Part shown: piece after piece, positions 10,927 through 22,440 of the stretch
Layout: every line of letters begins with the position of its first letter
Numbering within the stretch: position 1 is the first letter of the stretch
From: Primula veris
Lineage: Eukaryota > Streptophyta > Magnoliopsida > Ericales > Primulaceae
Reading direction: 5' to 3'
Length of the DNA: 64,000 nt
Assembly (NCBI GenBank): GCA_963682055.1
Contig: OY821740.1
Span: forward strand, 19,058,814-19,122,813
Program-made: the position numbers and the translations under genes
The notes under the pieces: generated by a model
The model's input: only the letters and a program-made list of their open reading frames with translations
Database searches by the model: none
What the model was told of the DNA's origin: nothing

Positions 10927-13900
10927 ATGAAGCAACTGGCTTCAATGAAGCTGGTGAAGAAGACGATACTCTCTCTCCTCACTTCTCTCTCATCATCATC
11001 ATCATCTTCTTCACCAACCACACCTCTCAAATCCCTTCTCTCTTCGTCCCAAACCCTACCTCCGTTCCGCCGCTCCTTCCGCTCCTTTTCCTCGGCGGCG
11101 ACGGCGGATCACACGTGCCACTGGATCAACGGCACGTGCAAAGACGGATTAGATGCCGAGGATACGGTTGTTAACGGTGGTGTTGTTGAGGAGGAGAGTG
11201 ATACCAAGGCTGCTATTCCTGTTAGGGCCTTTTTCTTCACCACCAGGTTTTATTTAACTCTTTTTTCTTTTTCTTTTTCTTTTTAATTTTTTTGTCGTGA
11301 TTACTGTTTTTGTATTGTTTGTTCGGTTTAGGGTTTATGCAGCTAGGGGTTTATCAAGGTTTAGTATAACACTAATTTTGATAATTGGGGTGCTGAAGCG
11401 CTAATTTTGGTAAATGAGGAGCCGATACGCTAATTTTGGTATATTACACTATTCCTGTTAGGGCCTTTCTCTTCACCACTAGGTTTTTCACCTCTTTTAT
11501 TTTTATTTGTTTTTTAATGTTTTATTGTAAGTAGTGTTTTTGTATTGTTTGTTCGTATGTTCGATTTAGGGTTTATCAAGGTCGAGTAGGTTTATCAAGG
11601 TTTAGTGTTAACTATAACCATGGACGGAATGCTAATTCAAGTAAAAAAAATTTCAATTTTTATATATGATTATTGTTTTTGTATTGTTTGTTTGTATGTT
11701 CGATTCAGGGATTATGAAGGTATAGTATAGCTAGGGGTTCATAAAGGTTTAGTATTTTTAAATTACCCTGGACAGAACCTGTTACTTTAAATGCGAGGGG
11801 CAAAACGCTAATTTTGGTAAATGGGGTGCTCAGACGCTAATTTTGGTATATTACGCTATTCCTGTTAGGGCCTTTTTCCTGTTAGGGCCTTTTTCCTGTT
11901 AGGGCCATTTTCTTCCCCACCAGGTTTTAACTTTTTATTTATCTTATTATTAATGTTTTTTTATGACTAGTGTTTTTGTATTGTTTGTTTATATGTTTAA
12001 TTTAGAGTTTATGAAAGTCTCACCTAGCTAGGGGTTTATTAAGCTTTAGTGTATTTAGTTATTAATGTAATAGCTTATAAAAAAAAGTTATTAATGTAAT
12101 ATGCTTTTGTTTTTTTTACTTTTTAATTTTGATGTTTTGTTATAATTAGTGTTAATATTGTTTGTTTATATCTTCGATTTAGGGTTTTTGAAGGTCTAGT
12201 ATAGCTAGGGTTTTTTTGAGGTTTAATATACTTAACGATTGCCTTGGACGGAACGCTAATTCTGGTAGATGAGGGGTCTGAAACGCTAATTTTAGTAAAT
12301 GAGGGGGCTGAAATGCTAATTTTGGTAAATGAGGAGGTAATACGCTAATTTTGGTAAATAATGGACAGAAACGCTAATTTTGGTATATTACGCTATTCCT
12401 GTTAGGGCCTTTTTCTTCAACACAATGTTTATTTTTTATTTTATTTTTTTATGTTTTGTTGTAATTATTTTTTTTGTATTGTTTGTTCGTATGATCGATT
12501 TGGTGTTTATGCAGCTAGGGGTTTATCAAGGTTTAGTGTATTTAACTATTACCTTAAATGGGAGGCGCTAAAACGGTATTTTTGGCAAATGAGACGCTGA
12601 AACGCTAGTTTTTCAAGAATATAATCAAAATGCTTAGAAAATATTTACCACTAGGCTTCTTTTAATTACTACTTATTTTTATTTTTGATGTTTTGTTATA
12701 ATTAGTGTTTTTGTATTGTTTGTTTATATGTTCGATTTAGAGTTTATGAAGGTCTGCTATAGCAAGGGGTTTATCAAGGTTTAGTATACTTAACTAATAC
12801 CATAGACGAAACGAGAGGGGCTGAAACGCCAATTTTGGTAATTGGAGGTAGAAATGCTAATTTTGGTTATTGGAGGTTCAAATGCTAATTTTGGAAATTA
12901 GGAGGCTGAAATGCTAATTTTTGAAGATTTCAATCAAAATACATCGAAAAAATGCACCACCAGTTTTTTTTTTTTATATTTTGGTTTTAACGTTTTGTCA
13001 TAAATAGTGTTTCTATTGTTAGTTAATATGTTCAATTTCGGGGTTTTGGAGGTTTAGTACAACTAGTGGTTTATCAAGAGTTTAGTATATTTAGCTATTA
13101 AGGTCATACAATTTTTTTTTTTATCTTATTTTTATTGTTTGTTATAATTAGTGTTGGTACTGTTTGTTCATATGCTTGATTTAGGGTTTATCAAGGTTTT
13201 GTTTTCTTAGCTATTAAAGTATTGTGTGTTGTCAGAGTTTTTTTCTTCACTACCAGGTTTCATTTTTAGATTCTGTATATGGTTCCAGTTCACCCCTCAA
13301 AGATTGCCAATTTCAGCTCAGTCTTCACAGCATATTTATTGTTGTTGCCGATGTCACCATAATTTTTCTTCTTTTCCTAAGTGATTTCGACTAATCTATT
13401 CCGAGATACAAAGTAGCTTGTGGGATCATGAGAACATAGAACATGAGGAAGTTCTGTATAGGAAGAGACAATCGAGGATTAAAATTAATTTAAGTTTGTA
13501 TTTAAAATTTAGACGGAAATATCTGAACATGGCTTTTACCCTAATAATAATAAAAAAAAATGAAGCTAATCAGTGTTTACAATTAACACAACAAATTTGT
13601 GTTCGCGAATCCGTAAAGAAGCACAGTGAATTAAGCTACCTATTTGTATCCCCTTCCGTTGTCCCATTTTTTTTGCAACACAAGGCTGGTTTCAAAGTTC
13701 TGGGGGCAACAAGTGTTTACACATAACGAGGCTCGTAAAACAAAGTAACAATGCAAGACAAATTTTGCACAAATTCTAATGAGCTACTATATGAACATTT
13801 GATTCGTATAGCACGTCTAATATTGTTTTTTCCCATTATTAAAAGAGTGAATATACATACATATCTATCGGTTTATTTTAGCTTGATGGTATTTCAGCTG

Positions 13901-16900
13901 GGACCAATTTTACGCCACATGTGATATTTGTTAAAGCTAGCAAGGATATTTGCTCAAAGATCATGAAAACGTCTCAAATTGTATTTCTTTTCTCAAAACC
14001 AGTCTATCATTGGAAATATAACCTGTTCCTGTTAGGACTTATTTCTTCTCTACCGTGTTTATGTTTACGTGTTTTTAGGTCGCTATTGCGAATTGTCCTA
14101 CTGTTCTGTTATGTCTTGTGCTACACCTACCTATTAGAAAGTGGCTTGTGTTATCATCTGACTAGGCTATCTCAATTGTGTCAGTATTTGAAGTCAAACA
14201 ATTATAAAAGTCGCCAGCAGGTTTAGAGACAGGGAAAGGCATTTTCACAATTCCTTTCATTTTGTTTTTGGTTTTTAATCTATGACATACATTGTAAGTA
14301 TTATATGAAAGCTGAAGTAACTAGTATGCATGTAAAATCTATTGACTTGTAATTGTTAAACATTTCAACCATGATTACAACAACAGGATAGAATTTACTA
14401 CTTGTATGTTTCAAACCTTGCCAAGGAAGGCATGTTTCCTGATTTAGAAGGATATATATATATGTTACATATATGTCACGAACTGAAATTCAGGAAGCTT
14501 TATTTTATTCTCATTTTCCAACAATATAAAGAGAGTCATTTACCACTCAGGTATTGTAAAATCCTTTTCTAAATTCTATATCTATGAGAGAACAAAATTG
14601 TAGATCAAAACCCTTGTTAGAACTTTTTTCCAGAAGTTCAAAGCCGTTTGTTGTTTGCTTTCCTTTTCCATTTAGAATAATAGTGAATCACTATCTTCTC
14701 CCTTTTAGTTTTGAAGACAATTGTGCCTTAGCAGTATGATTTTGCATAATGGAAGTTGGTTAATTTGTGCGTGTGCAGTGTGGATTTGAGAGCGTTGGTG
14801 GAACAAAATAAGCCTAATTTCATCCCTTCCACTTCTCGCATGAACAACTATATTCTATTGAAGTTTGGCAATGTGAAACCTGAGCCCAATGTAAGCCTTG
14901 ATAAGTGATTTGAACTTTCTTCGTGAATGAGTACTGTTATTTTCTTTCTAAACTAGCACTGCTTCCATTTATTTTAGGGTATGGGTGCCAATTTAAGTGG
15001 AAGCAACTCTTGTTATATGATAGTTTTTCAATATGGTTCGATTGTTCTCTTTAATGCTCCGAGTCATGAAGTTGACGGATACCTCAAAGTTGTGGAGAAA
15101 CATGCTTCCGGATCGCTTCCGGAGATGAGAAAGGATGGTAAGCTCAGAATTACACACACAAACACATATATACATATATCGGTTCTATTGTAGAGCAGTA
15201 GAAGTATTGTGTACCAAGGCCTTTATACTTAAACCTCCCTATGCCCATAGTAAAATTTAGTTATTATTTTAAGTAAGTTATAAGCAACATTTATGAGCAG
15301 TTAACCTTAGTATGTCTTGATATTTATGTTTTGCCTGAAGGCTTAACGAAACAGCTACAAGCAGTTTATTCGGGGAAGCACGTCAATAGTACCCTTACTT
15401 TGAATCAAATTTTTATTTGATCCACATAGTTTTAGCTAAAACACAAATGGTCTTCATACTTTAGGTATAATTTTCAACTAGTTCACATAGTTTCAATAAA
15501 CACTATTTTTTCCCTAATTTGAGTAAGTTTCACTATTATTCCCATATAACAAATTGTCATACAAGTGGTCCCATGTATTATTTGTCCTTGGAGGAAGTGA
15601 TCACCAGTTTGTAACGTTGATGGTCCCCAATCTATGGCGACCACCATTGTTGTATTTGAAACTATAGGGACCACTGGTGTAACTAATCCAGTCTAACAGT
15701 GTTAGAATTGCAACTGTGTTTTTCAATTTTAATTATCCCCCAAGGAGACTACAGCTGTGATTCACCAAATTTAAGAATACATAATTATTCAAATGTCAAA
15801 ACGACCTATAGTTTATGCTTGAACGTGTAGAGTACGAGGTGATAGAGAAGCCAACATTGGACACATGGATGAGAGGTGGATTGGATCACATAATGTTGCA
15901 ATATCTGAGTATTGATGGGATCCGTACCATTGGTAGTGTTCTTGGTCAAAGTATTGCTCTTGATTACTATGTACGCCAGGTATGTATCGTGTTAGATAAG
16001 TTGGATTCTTAGAATTCGTGTTTGAAAACTGTTACAAGTTATTTAGCTATTTACCACGTTGCTGCGTATATTTTGTAGGTGGATGGAATGGTTGCAGAGT
16101 TTACTGATATTAACCGTGGCATGGAGAATACAGGAACTTTTACTATGGATAAAAAAAAGCTTTTCCAGTTAGTGGGGAAGGCAAATTCCAACCTTGCTGA
16201 TGTTATTCTGAAACTTGGGCTTTTTGAAAGGTAATTTCCCTGCTACAGGTGTTGTGAGTAAATAACTTCTTTATCTCTCTCTCTTTTCCTGGAGTTAATT
16301 GTTGCCTTGTTTAGATTTTATTTTTTTGCGCTGTGAAGATCTTCTGCACTCCTTCAGGTCTTCAGTGAGGCAAATGATATTCATGTTTTGGTCAACACAA
16401 TTTAGTATGATGTAGACCACTGTCATGATTGATTTAACTTTTCTGAGTGAAAAGTACTAGAGGAAAGTTAACAAACAGAGAAAGGAAGTTGTTTGTCTTG
16501 TTCAGCAACAAAAGTTCAAAAGCAAAATATATCGTTTTGAATGATACATTCAACATGGGATAACAAAAGCCATAATACATTTTGGGTAGTAAAGTAACAA
16601 TTTTAGTATGTACAAATAGTGAAGTATTTTCAACTGGGAACCTTTTTTCTACCTCTTAAGAGGATTTATTATCATTTATTGGCATCAAGTTATGTTATTG
16701 CGACATGTGATGCCTGATGCGACTTTATAACTTTTGTTTGGTTAAAACTTTGTTTACTGTCCTTTATTATACTCTAAATCTTCATCAAAAAAAAAAGAAG
16801 GGAAAAGGGTAGAGAGGAATTTGTTACAGATATAAGCACTTTACTTGTAGGCAATATTCTTATATCGCCTGTGTTGTCAGGACTTGATGCACGTCCTTGA

Positions 16901-17192
16901 GCCATTGTTACTGTATTTACGTTTCCATATTCACGTGGCTCATATGGCTTGTATTCGTTCTTCATTGTGCAGGTCCGACATAGCTTGGAAGGATGCTAAA
17001 TATGCTCAAATATGGGAGTATCTTAGAGATGAATTCGAATTAACTCAGAGATTTGCAAGCCTTGATTTCAAATTGAAGTTTGTGGAGGTATTCCCTGGTT
17101 AAGTTATAAGGACTAAAGCCATTTTTAAATCACAGGTCATGAAGATCTATTCTTTTAACCTTCTCCAAATTTATATACGACTTTGAGATCTG

Positions 17193-17248
<56 letters not shown>

Positions 17249-17425
17249 GTATATATGCATGTCTCACCCATAAAATACTTTATTTTGCAGCACAATATTC
17301 ATTTTCTCCAAGAGATTCTTCAGAACAGGAAGTCAACTTCTCTCGAGTGGCTGATCATTATACTGATAACAGTCGAAATATTGATATCTCTATATGGTCT
17401 CGCCCACAAGTCCTTAAAGATTTAG
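10927..17425 (+). CDS. RRG: DUF155 protein, RETARDED ROOT GROWTH-like, mitochondrial (7 exons)
   Basis: Exons 10927-11246, 14779-14890, 14978-15137, 15831-15979, 16079-16230, 16973-17087 and 17291-17425 join in phase, with GT-AG at every intron, into 380 residues. Residues 1-60 form a serine- and arginine-rich presequence with few acidic residues, as expected for mitochondrial import. The DUF155 domain runs from about 98 to 350, with blocks RAFFFTTS, FQYGSIVLFN, GQSIALDYY, KLFQLVGKAN and LRDEFELTQRFASLD. A hydrophobic segment at about 355-375 is a likely C-terminal membrane anchor. In Arabidopsis this family (RRG and RRG-like) is mitochondrial and supports root meristem growth; the biochemical role is not settled. 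Start chosen at the first in-frame ATG; a second Met at residue 7 is possible. Intron 1 is 3.5 kb and repeat-rich. The exact RRG versus RRG-like orthology is inferred. Confidence 0.9.
11214..13262 (+). repeat. Repeated copies of the RRG exon-1 end and donor site inside intron 1
   Basis: The exon-1 end (ATTCCTGTTAGGGCC, then TTTTTCTTCACCACCAG and GTTTTA) is copied inside intron 1 at about 11453-11488, 11855-11930 (with the CCTGTTAGGGCC part tripled), 12391-12430 and, more diverged, 13230-13262. Between copies lie shared intron phrases: TTTTTGTATTGTTTGTTCG, GGGTTTATCAAGGTTTAGT, and runs of an about 25-28 bp minisatellite containing ACGCTAATTTTGGTAAATG. AG/GT donor-like sites remain at 11483, 11924 and 13257; the copy near 12425 has lost it. 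Confidence 0.85.
13645..13965 (+). repeat. Intron-1 segment with a second copy at 28185-28505
   Basis: Shared landmarks in the same order include GGTTTCAAAGTTCTG, GGCAACAAGTGTTTACA, ATGAACATTTGATT, ATTTTACKCCACATGTGA and ATTTGCTCAAAGATCATG. The copies are in the same orientation and clearly diverged. This is either a dispersed repeat or a duplicated piece of the RRG locus. Confidence 0.75.
16650..16820 (+). repeat. RRG intron-5 segment with a second copy at 42590-42720
   Basis: Both copies read AGAGGATTTATT, later TTTGGTTAAA, ACTTTGTTTACT, CTCTAAAT and GGGAAAAGGGYAGAGAG, in the same order and orientation, over roughly 100-170 bp. Confidence 0.65.
17196..17250 (+). repeat. (CT)n-(TA)n microsatellite in RRG intron 6
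   Basis: About 16 CT repeats run into about 10 TA repeats, ending about 40 bp before the exon-7 acceptor at 17290. A pyrimidine run this close to an acceptor may affect splicing and should be length-polymorphic. Confidence 0.9.
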
Positions 17426-17632
17426 CTCATCTGTTATCCCTCTCGACTTTAAGAAACAGCCCTAGGATATCTTTGGAAGAATGTTCACCGTACATATATA
17501 TTTGGTTTAGGATTTTGGTGCAAAATGCAAACTGCTGTAAATTTGGGTTTTTATTTTATTTTATCACGAAAACCTGAATTGTTGAACTTCAAAAGCAATG
17601 TATGATTTTTGTTTGTTTCACTTTCGTCCATT

Positions 17633-17722
17633 GAATAATGTACCGATGGTATCGTAGATATAGTTTTTACCAGCATGTGGAATAATGTACCGATGGTATT
17701 GTCGATATAGTTTTTACCAGCA
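17633..17722 (+). repeat. Two-copy tandem repeat in the RRG 3' region
   Basis: A 43-bp unit (GAATAATGTACCGATGGTAT to TTTTTACCAGCA) at 17633-17675 repeats at 17680-17722 with about two changes. It lies about 210 bp after the stop codon, probably in or just past the 3' UTR. Confidence 0.85.
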
Positions 17723-18134
17723 AACCACATGCTTGATTGTGTGTGAAACCAAATCCATTTCTTATAGCAAAATCAAAGTAAACCCAGGTAGGAATCTACC
17801 ATTTTGGATAATGAATTATCATTCTATTATAATAGCCAACTAAGAGAAATGAGCCTGTTCAATTTTGTTCAATTTTTTTAAAAATACCCTCACTGTGTTT
17901 TAATAGTTACCAATATACCTAATTTAATTAATTAACAAATTGACTCACTATATTTTACTAATTACGTATGTAGTCTAAATTAATTAACAATTCGTTTTAA
18001 CCTGCGTAACTACAATAAATAATACTAAATCTGAATATTATGTTCAAAATAAAATATATTACGAGATTTATGTCATTACGCGAGTCACACGCAACGCGTG
18101 GGTAACTTTTACTAGCATTACTATATGGCCTGCA
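17723..18134. other. AT-rich spacer after RRG
   Basis: No gene, repeat or motif that I can support. Confidence 0.5.
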
Positions 18135-18955
18135 CAGGTGCGGATCCAGGATTTTAGATTCGGGGGCACAATTTTTTATAATAATAACGGTGACTAGTGT
18201 CGAAAAATTTATAAGTTCACGTAAAGTTAGAATGATGTGTTATAATATTTGAACAAGTAAGTTCGGATAGACTCTTTAAAATCAATATATATATATATAT
18301 ATGCATACAATATTTGTATATAAATTAGAAGAATCGATTTGGTTTGATTTAAATTGAAAACAAAGCAAATGTAATTCGTTTACGTAACTAGTTTCTCCAA
18401 AAAATAAACCAATTAATAATTCATTCGATGTTTGTTGTTCGGTTTGTCCAGTTTGATCGATTTGCTTACAAACAAAATAGACATAATGAACATTGATTGT
18501 TATAAAAGTATAATAATAGAAAGTAAAAAAACAAAACAAAGTATAAAATTTTATCATACTCTAGAATAAATAAATTAATTTATGTAGGAAAAACCTTCAA
18601 GTATGTTATATGGTGCACCATCACATTCACTTTTAATAAACAAATTAATTTATTATGAAAAAACATTCGATAACTTTGATACTAGATGAATTTATTCTCT
18701 TGTGTTTTTGTTTATGATACTAGTATTGTTGTAAATTTGTATGGAAATTCTTGTTTAGAATACGAGTATTGTTGTAATCTTGTAGAAAATAAATACATTT
18801 TACCAAATGAATAAAAGTTAATTAAAAATATAGTATATGTATAAAAAAAATAGATATTATAGATTAATATAAATTTTAAATGTAATTTCATAATTATATT
18901 GGATGAAAATTTGGGAATATGAAACCCTGAGTGTCGGTATGTGCATCCGCCTCTG
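18135..18955. mobile_element. hAT-like non-autonomous element
   Basis: It starts CAGGTGCGGATCCAGGATTT and ends ATGTGCATCCGCCTCTG, giving imperfect CAGRKGCGGAT inverted ends like those of the element at 9975. The flanks GCCTGCAC and GAGTGCAC agree at six of eight positions, a decayed 8-bp duplication if the first base is shared. The 821-bp AT-rich interior has no transposase motif; a minus-strand open frame at 18282-18557 is low-complexity. Confidence 0.6.
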
Positions 18956-20160
18956 GAGTGCACAAGAATGATTGGGATAGGCTTGGACTTTGCCCCGTTA
19001 ATAGTAGGGGTCAGGTCTGGCAGCCATTAATCAAAATTTTCATTTTAATCCTTATTGTTGCACCATGGAAAATTATCTGCTCTCCGAGTATCTACCTTTA
19101 TTCTCTTTGATTTGTTTTTCTTTTTGAGTAATTTAACTTTTGTTAGTGTAATGATCAAAAAGTCATAATACAAAAAAGTACCAAAAAGTAATTTTTGTGT
19201 GTGCATCTTCTGTCTTTTCCAAAGCTCCTCTCTCTCTCTCTCTCTCACCCCCATAACCCATTCTCTCTCTAACCCACCACCGTCAGACCTCTGCCCCTCT
19301 TCATGATTTGATTTTGGAAAAAGGAAAAATACCGAGCCAAAAACCCGTCCATATAGCTCAAATGATTTTCAAAAAGTACATCTATAAAATAGACCAGATG
19401 AGAAAACAATTTTGTTGCCAAGTCAAGGAAGCGGAAGTGTGAAACAATAAGAAATATGGAAATGGAAAAAGCAAGCTAAAATTTAAAAAGAAGCAGTAAA
19501 TGCCGACACGGTTAAAAATTTAGAATAAAACATATAGAAAACGTTTTATAAAACTCTCCAGGTTTTATGAATTTCATAATTTAAATGTGAAGAAATGGTA
19601 AATTTTTTATACTTACATATATAGCTGATTATTTGAGTAATAAGATATAATTTATCAGCAACTTGATTTAATCATAATCTAAATGCAACCCTTTTTCTCT
19701 CTAAGAAATAGCATCTTACAAGTTTATAAAATGTTTTATTTAAGTTTTCACGAAGCATTATTCAAGATTAAAAAGGTTTCACTTAAGTTTCCGAAACGTT
19801 TCAAATACATTTCTATTGAAATTTTAAAATAGTACCGTACGGTCGGTCTCCGAACACGTTTCAGGGAACGCAAAAGCTCCCTAAATAAAGTTTCCTGGAA
19901 ACTATCACTCTGAATTTCCTTTGCATTCTTAATATAGTGATACATTGACATTTACGACGAATTCAAAAGTTATGAAACTTCAATCATTGTGCGAAAACAA
20001 AAGGAGGAAAATAAAAATAAACAGTCTGCTTTACAAATTCCAAAATTGGAACTTGCATTGTACAAAACTGCAAAAAACACATACATTAATTACATACTTT
20101 TCATATCTTAGAATATACACCAAGAAACACCGTCTATCATCGTCCTTGTATTTCCTGAAT
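18956..20160. other. AT-rich spacer with a CT microsatellite
   Basis: A CTCTCTCT tract is at about 19226-19247. I see no gene, inverted repeat or conserved motif. Minus-strand open frames (19045-19254, 19748-19951) show no family signature. Confidence 0.5.
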
Positions 20161-20271
20161 TTTGTTTCTGCATCATCTCCTGTCGTTCTTCAGTAGAAAC
20201 TCAAGTTATTGTCTCTCTTTCTCTATCATATTCAAACATTTGGTCAGTAACAACAGCTGTTCCTGCCTGGT

Positions 20272-20526
20272 ATGCATCCGTCTCTCTCTCCAAACTTTCT
20301 TGTCACTCGTATGCAATACCAGCCTGCCCAGCATGCAGCTCCCACAAGAGGTGGAACATTCTTACCGCAGTATCAGCAGTGGATGCAGCGGAACAATGCC
20401 AAGGTGCAAATTGTGGTGCTCCATCTTATTGCATCACCTGAAGCACTTAAGAAAAAGTATTTAAGGAGTTGGAAGCTAAATGTAGCAACAATAGCAGATG
20501 AGTCAGATAACTCCATCGAGGAATAG
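20272..20526 (+). other. Unrecognised glutamine-rich open frame, possible gene fragment
   Basis: An 84-codon frame with non-random composition: RMQYQPAQHAAPTRGGTF, PQYQQWMQRNNAKVQIVV and LHLIASPEALKKKYL, ending in an acidic tail. The sense-like part could be one exon or a processed fragment. If the AAGTATTTAAGGAGTTGGAAG stretch has gained a base, an alternative frame reads KELEAKCSNNS. I do not recognise the family and see no clear splice sites or promoter. Confidence 0.25.
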
Positions 20527-20769
20527 CAATTTTAACTTCGGTTTATGAGGGGATATGTAATTCTGTTTTGTTGTTTTTGTGGTTTGCGGCAATTACATGC
20601 CATGACTTATAATTTTTTTGGATGTTTTAACACCTTTCTGACTTAGTTAATTTGGAAGGAATTGTTTTATATACTTTTGTTGATAAATTTACGGTTTTGG
20701 ATAAAATCTAAAACCACCCCATACTAGTTTTTATTGATTTTTCACTCCCTTTAGTTCTTAAATCGAAAA

Positions 20770-21192
20770 AGCCAATTCATTTGGGATCCTGCAGATTCAC
20801 TCTTTTTCATATTCAAAGATCAGCAATTTGTCTCTTTATTTTCACATTAAGAATTATTTGCAGATGAAGAAGATATCAAACGGGCTTCTTACTGCCCAAA
20901 CAGATTCTCCTACATTTATATATAAAGGTTGGTTTATCAAGAATACTCAAGAAAAGCAATTTGAATTGTTGATTAATCGCCAGAGATGGCTTAGAAACAA
21001 CAGTTTATTATCTAATGGATCTTTCTGTTTTTTTTTTCCGGTAAGTTGGATTGTTCTAATACTCTATCCAAGAGTTATCAGTATTTATCAAATCCCTTCC
21101 TATCTAATGGAATGTTATTGGATCAAATGACAATGACATTGTTGAGAAAAAGAAGGATTTTCCCGGATGAAATGGATATTGGATTTATGTAA
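20770..21192 (+). pseudogene. ycf2: Plastid ycf2 3' end inserted in the nucleus (NUPT)
   Basis: Translation in shifting frames gives the C-terminal end of plastid Ycf2: [13 protein letters not shown] at 20770, then [30 protein letters not shown] and QRWLR, then a stop at 21190-21192. The copy is broken by small indels and by an extra run of about 25 bp with poly-T near 21027-21050. Ycf2 is a large plastid-encoded protein and cannot function here. The junction with host DNA is near 20760. Confidence 0.92.
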
Positions 21193-21300
21193 GAGGAGAA
21201 AGATTTTCCATTTCTTAGCCGGAAATATATGTAGCCATGAAAGAAGGATTAAGTGGAACAGAGTTGACTCGTCATGGAAACTCTTTTTCCTTCTATAAGT
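21193..21300 (+). pseudogene. ycf15: Plastid ycf2-ycf15 spacer and degenerate ycf15 start
   Basis: Directly after the ycf2 stop the sequence follows the plastid order: AGAAAGATTTTCCATTTCTT, then CCATGAAAGAAGGATTAAG, then a frame starting METLFPSISWTL that resembles the ycf15 start. Similarity fades near 21300. This is a continuation of the same plastid insertion. Confidence 0.7.
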
Positions 21301-22440
21301 TGGACCTTATTTGGAAGACTTCAGTGCCTTAATGGGATTAAAGGAAGTGATGTGTTATGAGGGAGTCACTAAAAGGATGGATCAAAAACATTCTTGAATG
21401 AGGTATTCATCTTCACTCTTCAGAGAGGGATGAATTGAAAAAGAAATTAAAAAAACCCTAAGATAATGAACGAGGTATCACACTAACAATACTATAGTAC
21501 GGAACTTGTTTATTCGGAGAGAGAGTCTAGAAAAAAAGTTTCAGGGAGTAGACCTCTCTTTATTAGAATTGCAGAAGAGTTGGCAGAATTGTTTATCTTT
21601 TCCACCAAAAGATGGTTGTCACAAATTGTTTGTACTTTGGCTGTTATCAAAAGCTGATTTGGTTTTTATCTTCCAGCATACGACATCATCAGGAACGCCA
21701 TTGATGAATATCTTCAAATTGCTTCATCAATTTTCATGAAGTACTTTCTCTTCCATAATCATGATTCAAGTCTTTAATTTGAGCTGCTGAGATTCCTATA
21801 TTTATTTTTTAATTTAGACTATCAGATTTTTTTTGCTTCCCCTAGTGGAGTATTTTTTTTGGGAAAGAGCATCCAACCTGGATAGAAAAAATTCTGACCT
21901 TGCAGTAAAAGATATCACGAAAATAAACATGGTTCCAAAGAACGAACAAAAATTCTGGTAGCTGGTAATAGTTACTTATCAACCACGTCTAGTAACTGCA
22001 TTCCCTAATTGCTAGAGTATGAAGTGGCTGAGTTCATTGGGATTCTTAAGTTCATGGACAATTATATAGAACCACAAATACCTAAATATGCAACTTTGTA
22101 ATTTGCAAACATACCTTGTGGCTTGGTATGTCTCCTTATGCCCATATGCATATTGTCTCCACCTAGAAACGAATTTCACCATCCAGTTAGACAAATTTGA
22201 AAAATATATTCAACAAGTTAACAGCTATACAACTAAATAATTAAGCAACTATACATTCATCACTGAAAGTAAAATTGCTTATTTTTGTTTGTATCAGTAA
22301 AATTCAGATGCAACCCAAACGAAAGCTGATAGTATGCACTACATATGATAGCAGTAGTGAAGCAATATATGTAAAAAAATGTGGTATTGTAAAAGAAACT
22401 AGATTTAAGGTCACAAAGAACTGGGCAACCGTAACATCAA
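21301..22440. other. Spacer with one coding-like stretch
   Basis: At 21500-21745 a plus-strand open stretch in two frames (one gives KKFQGVDLSLLELQKSW; the other AYDIIRNAIDEYLQ, then SSIFMKYFLFHNHDSS) looks more protein-like than its surroundings. I do not recognise it, and it may be an exon fragment or further transferred DNA. Otherwise I see nothing. Confidence 0.3.
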
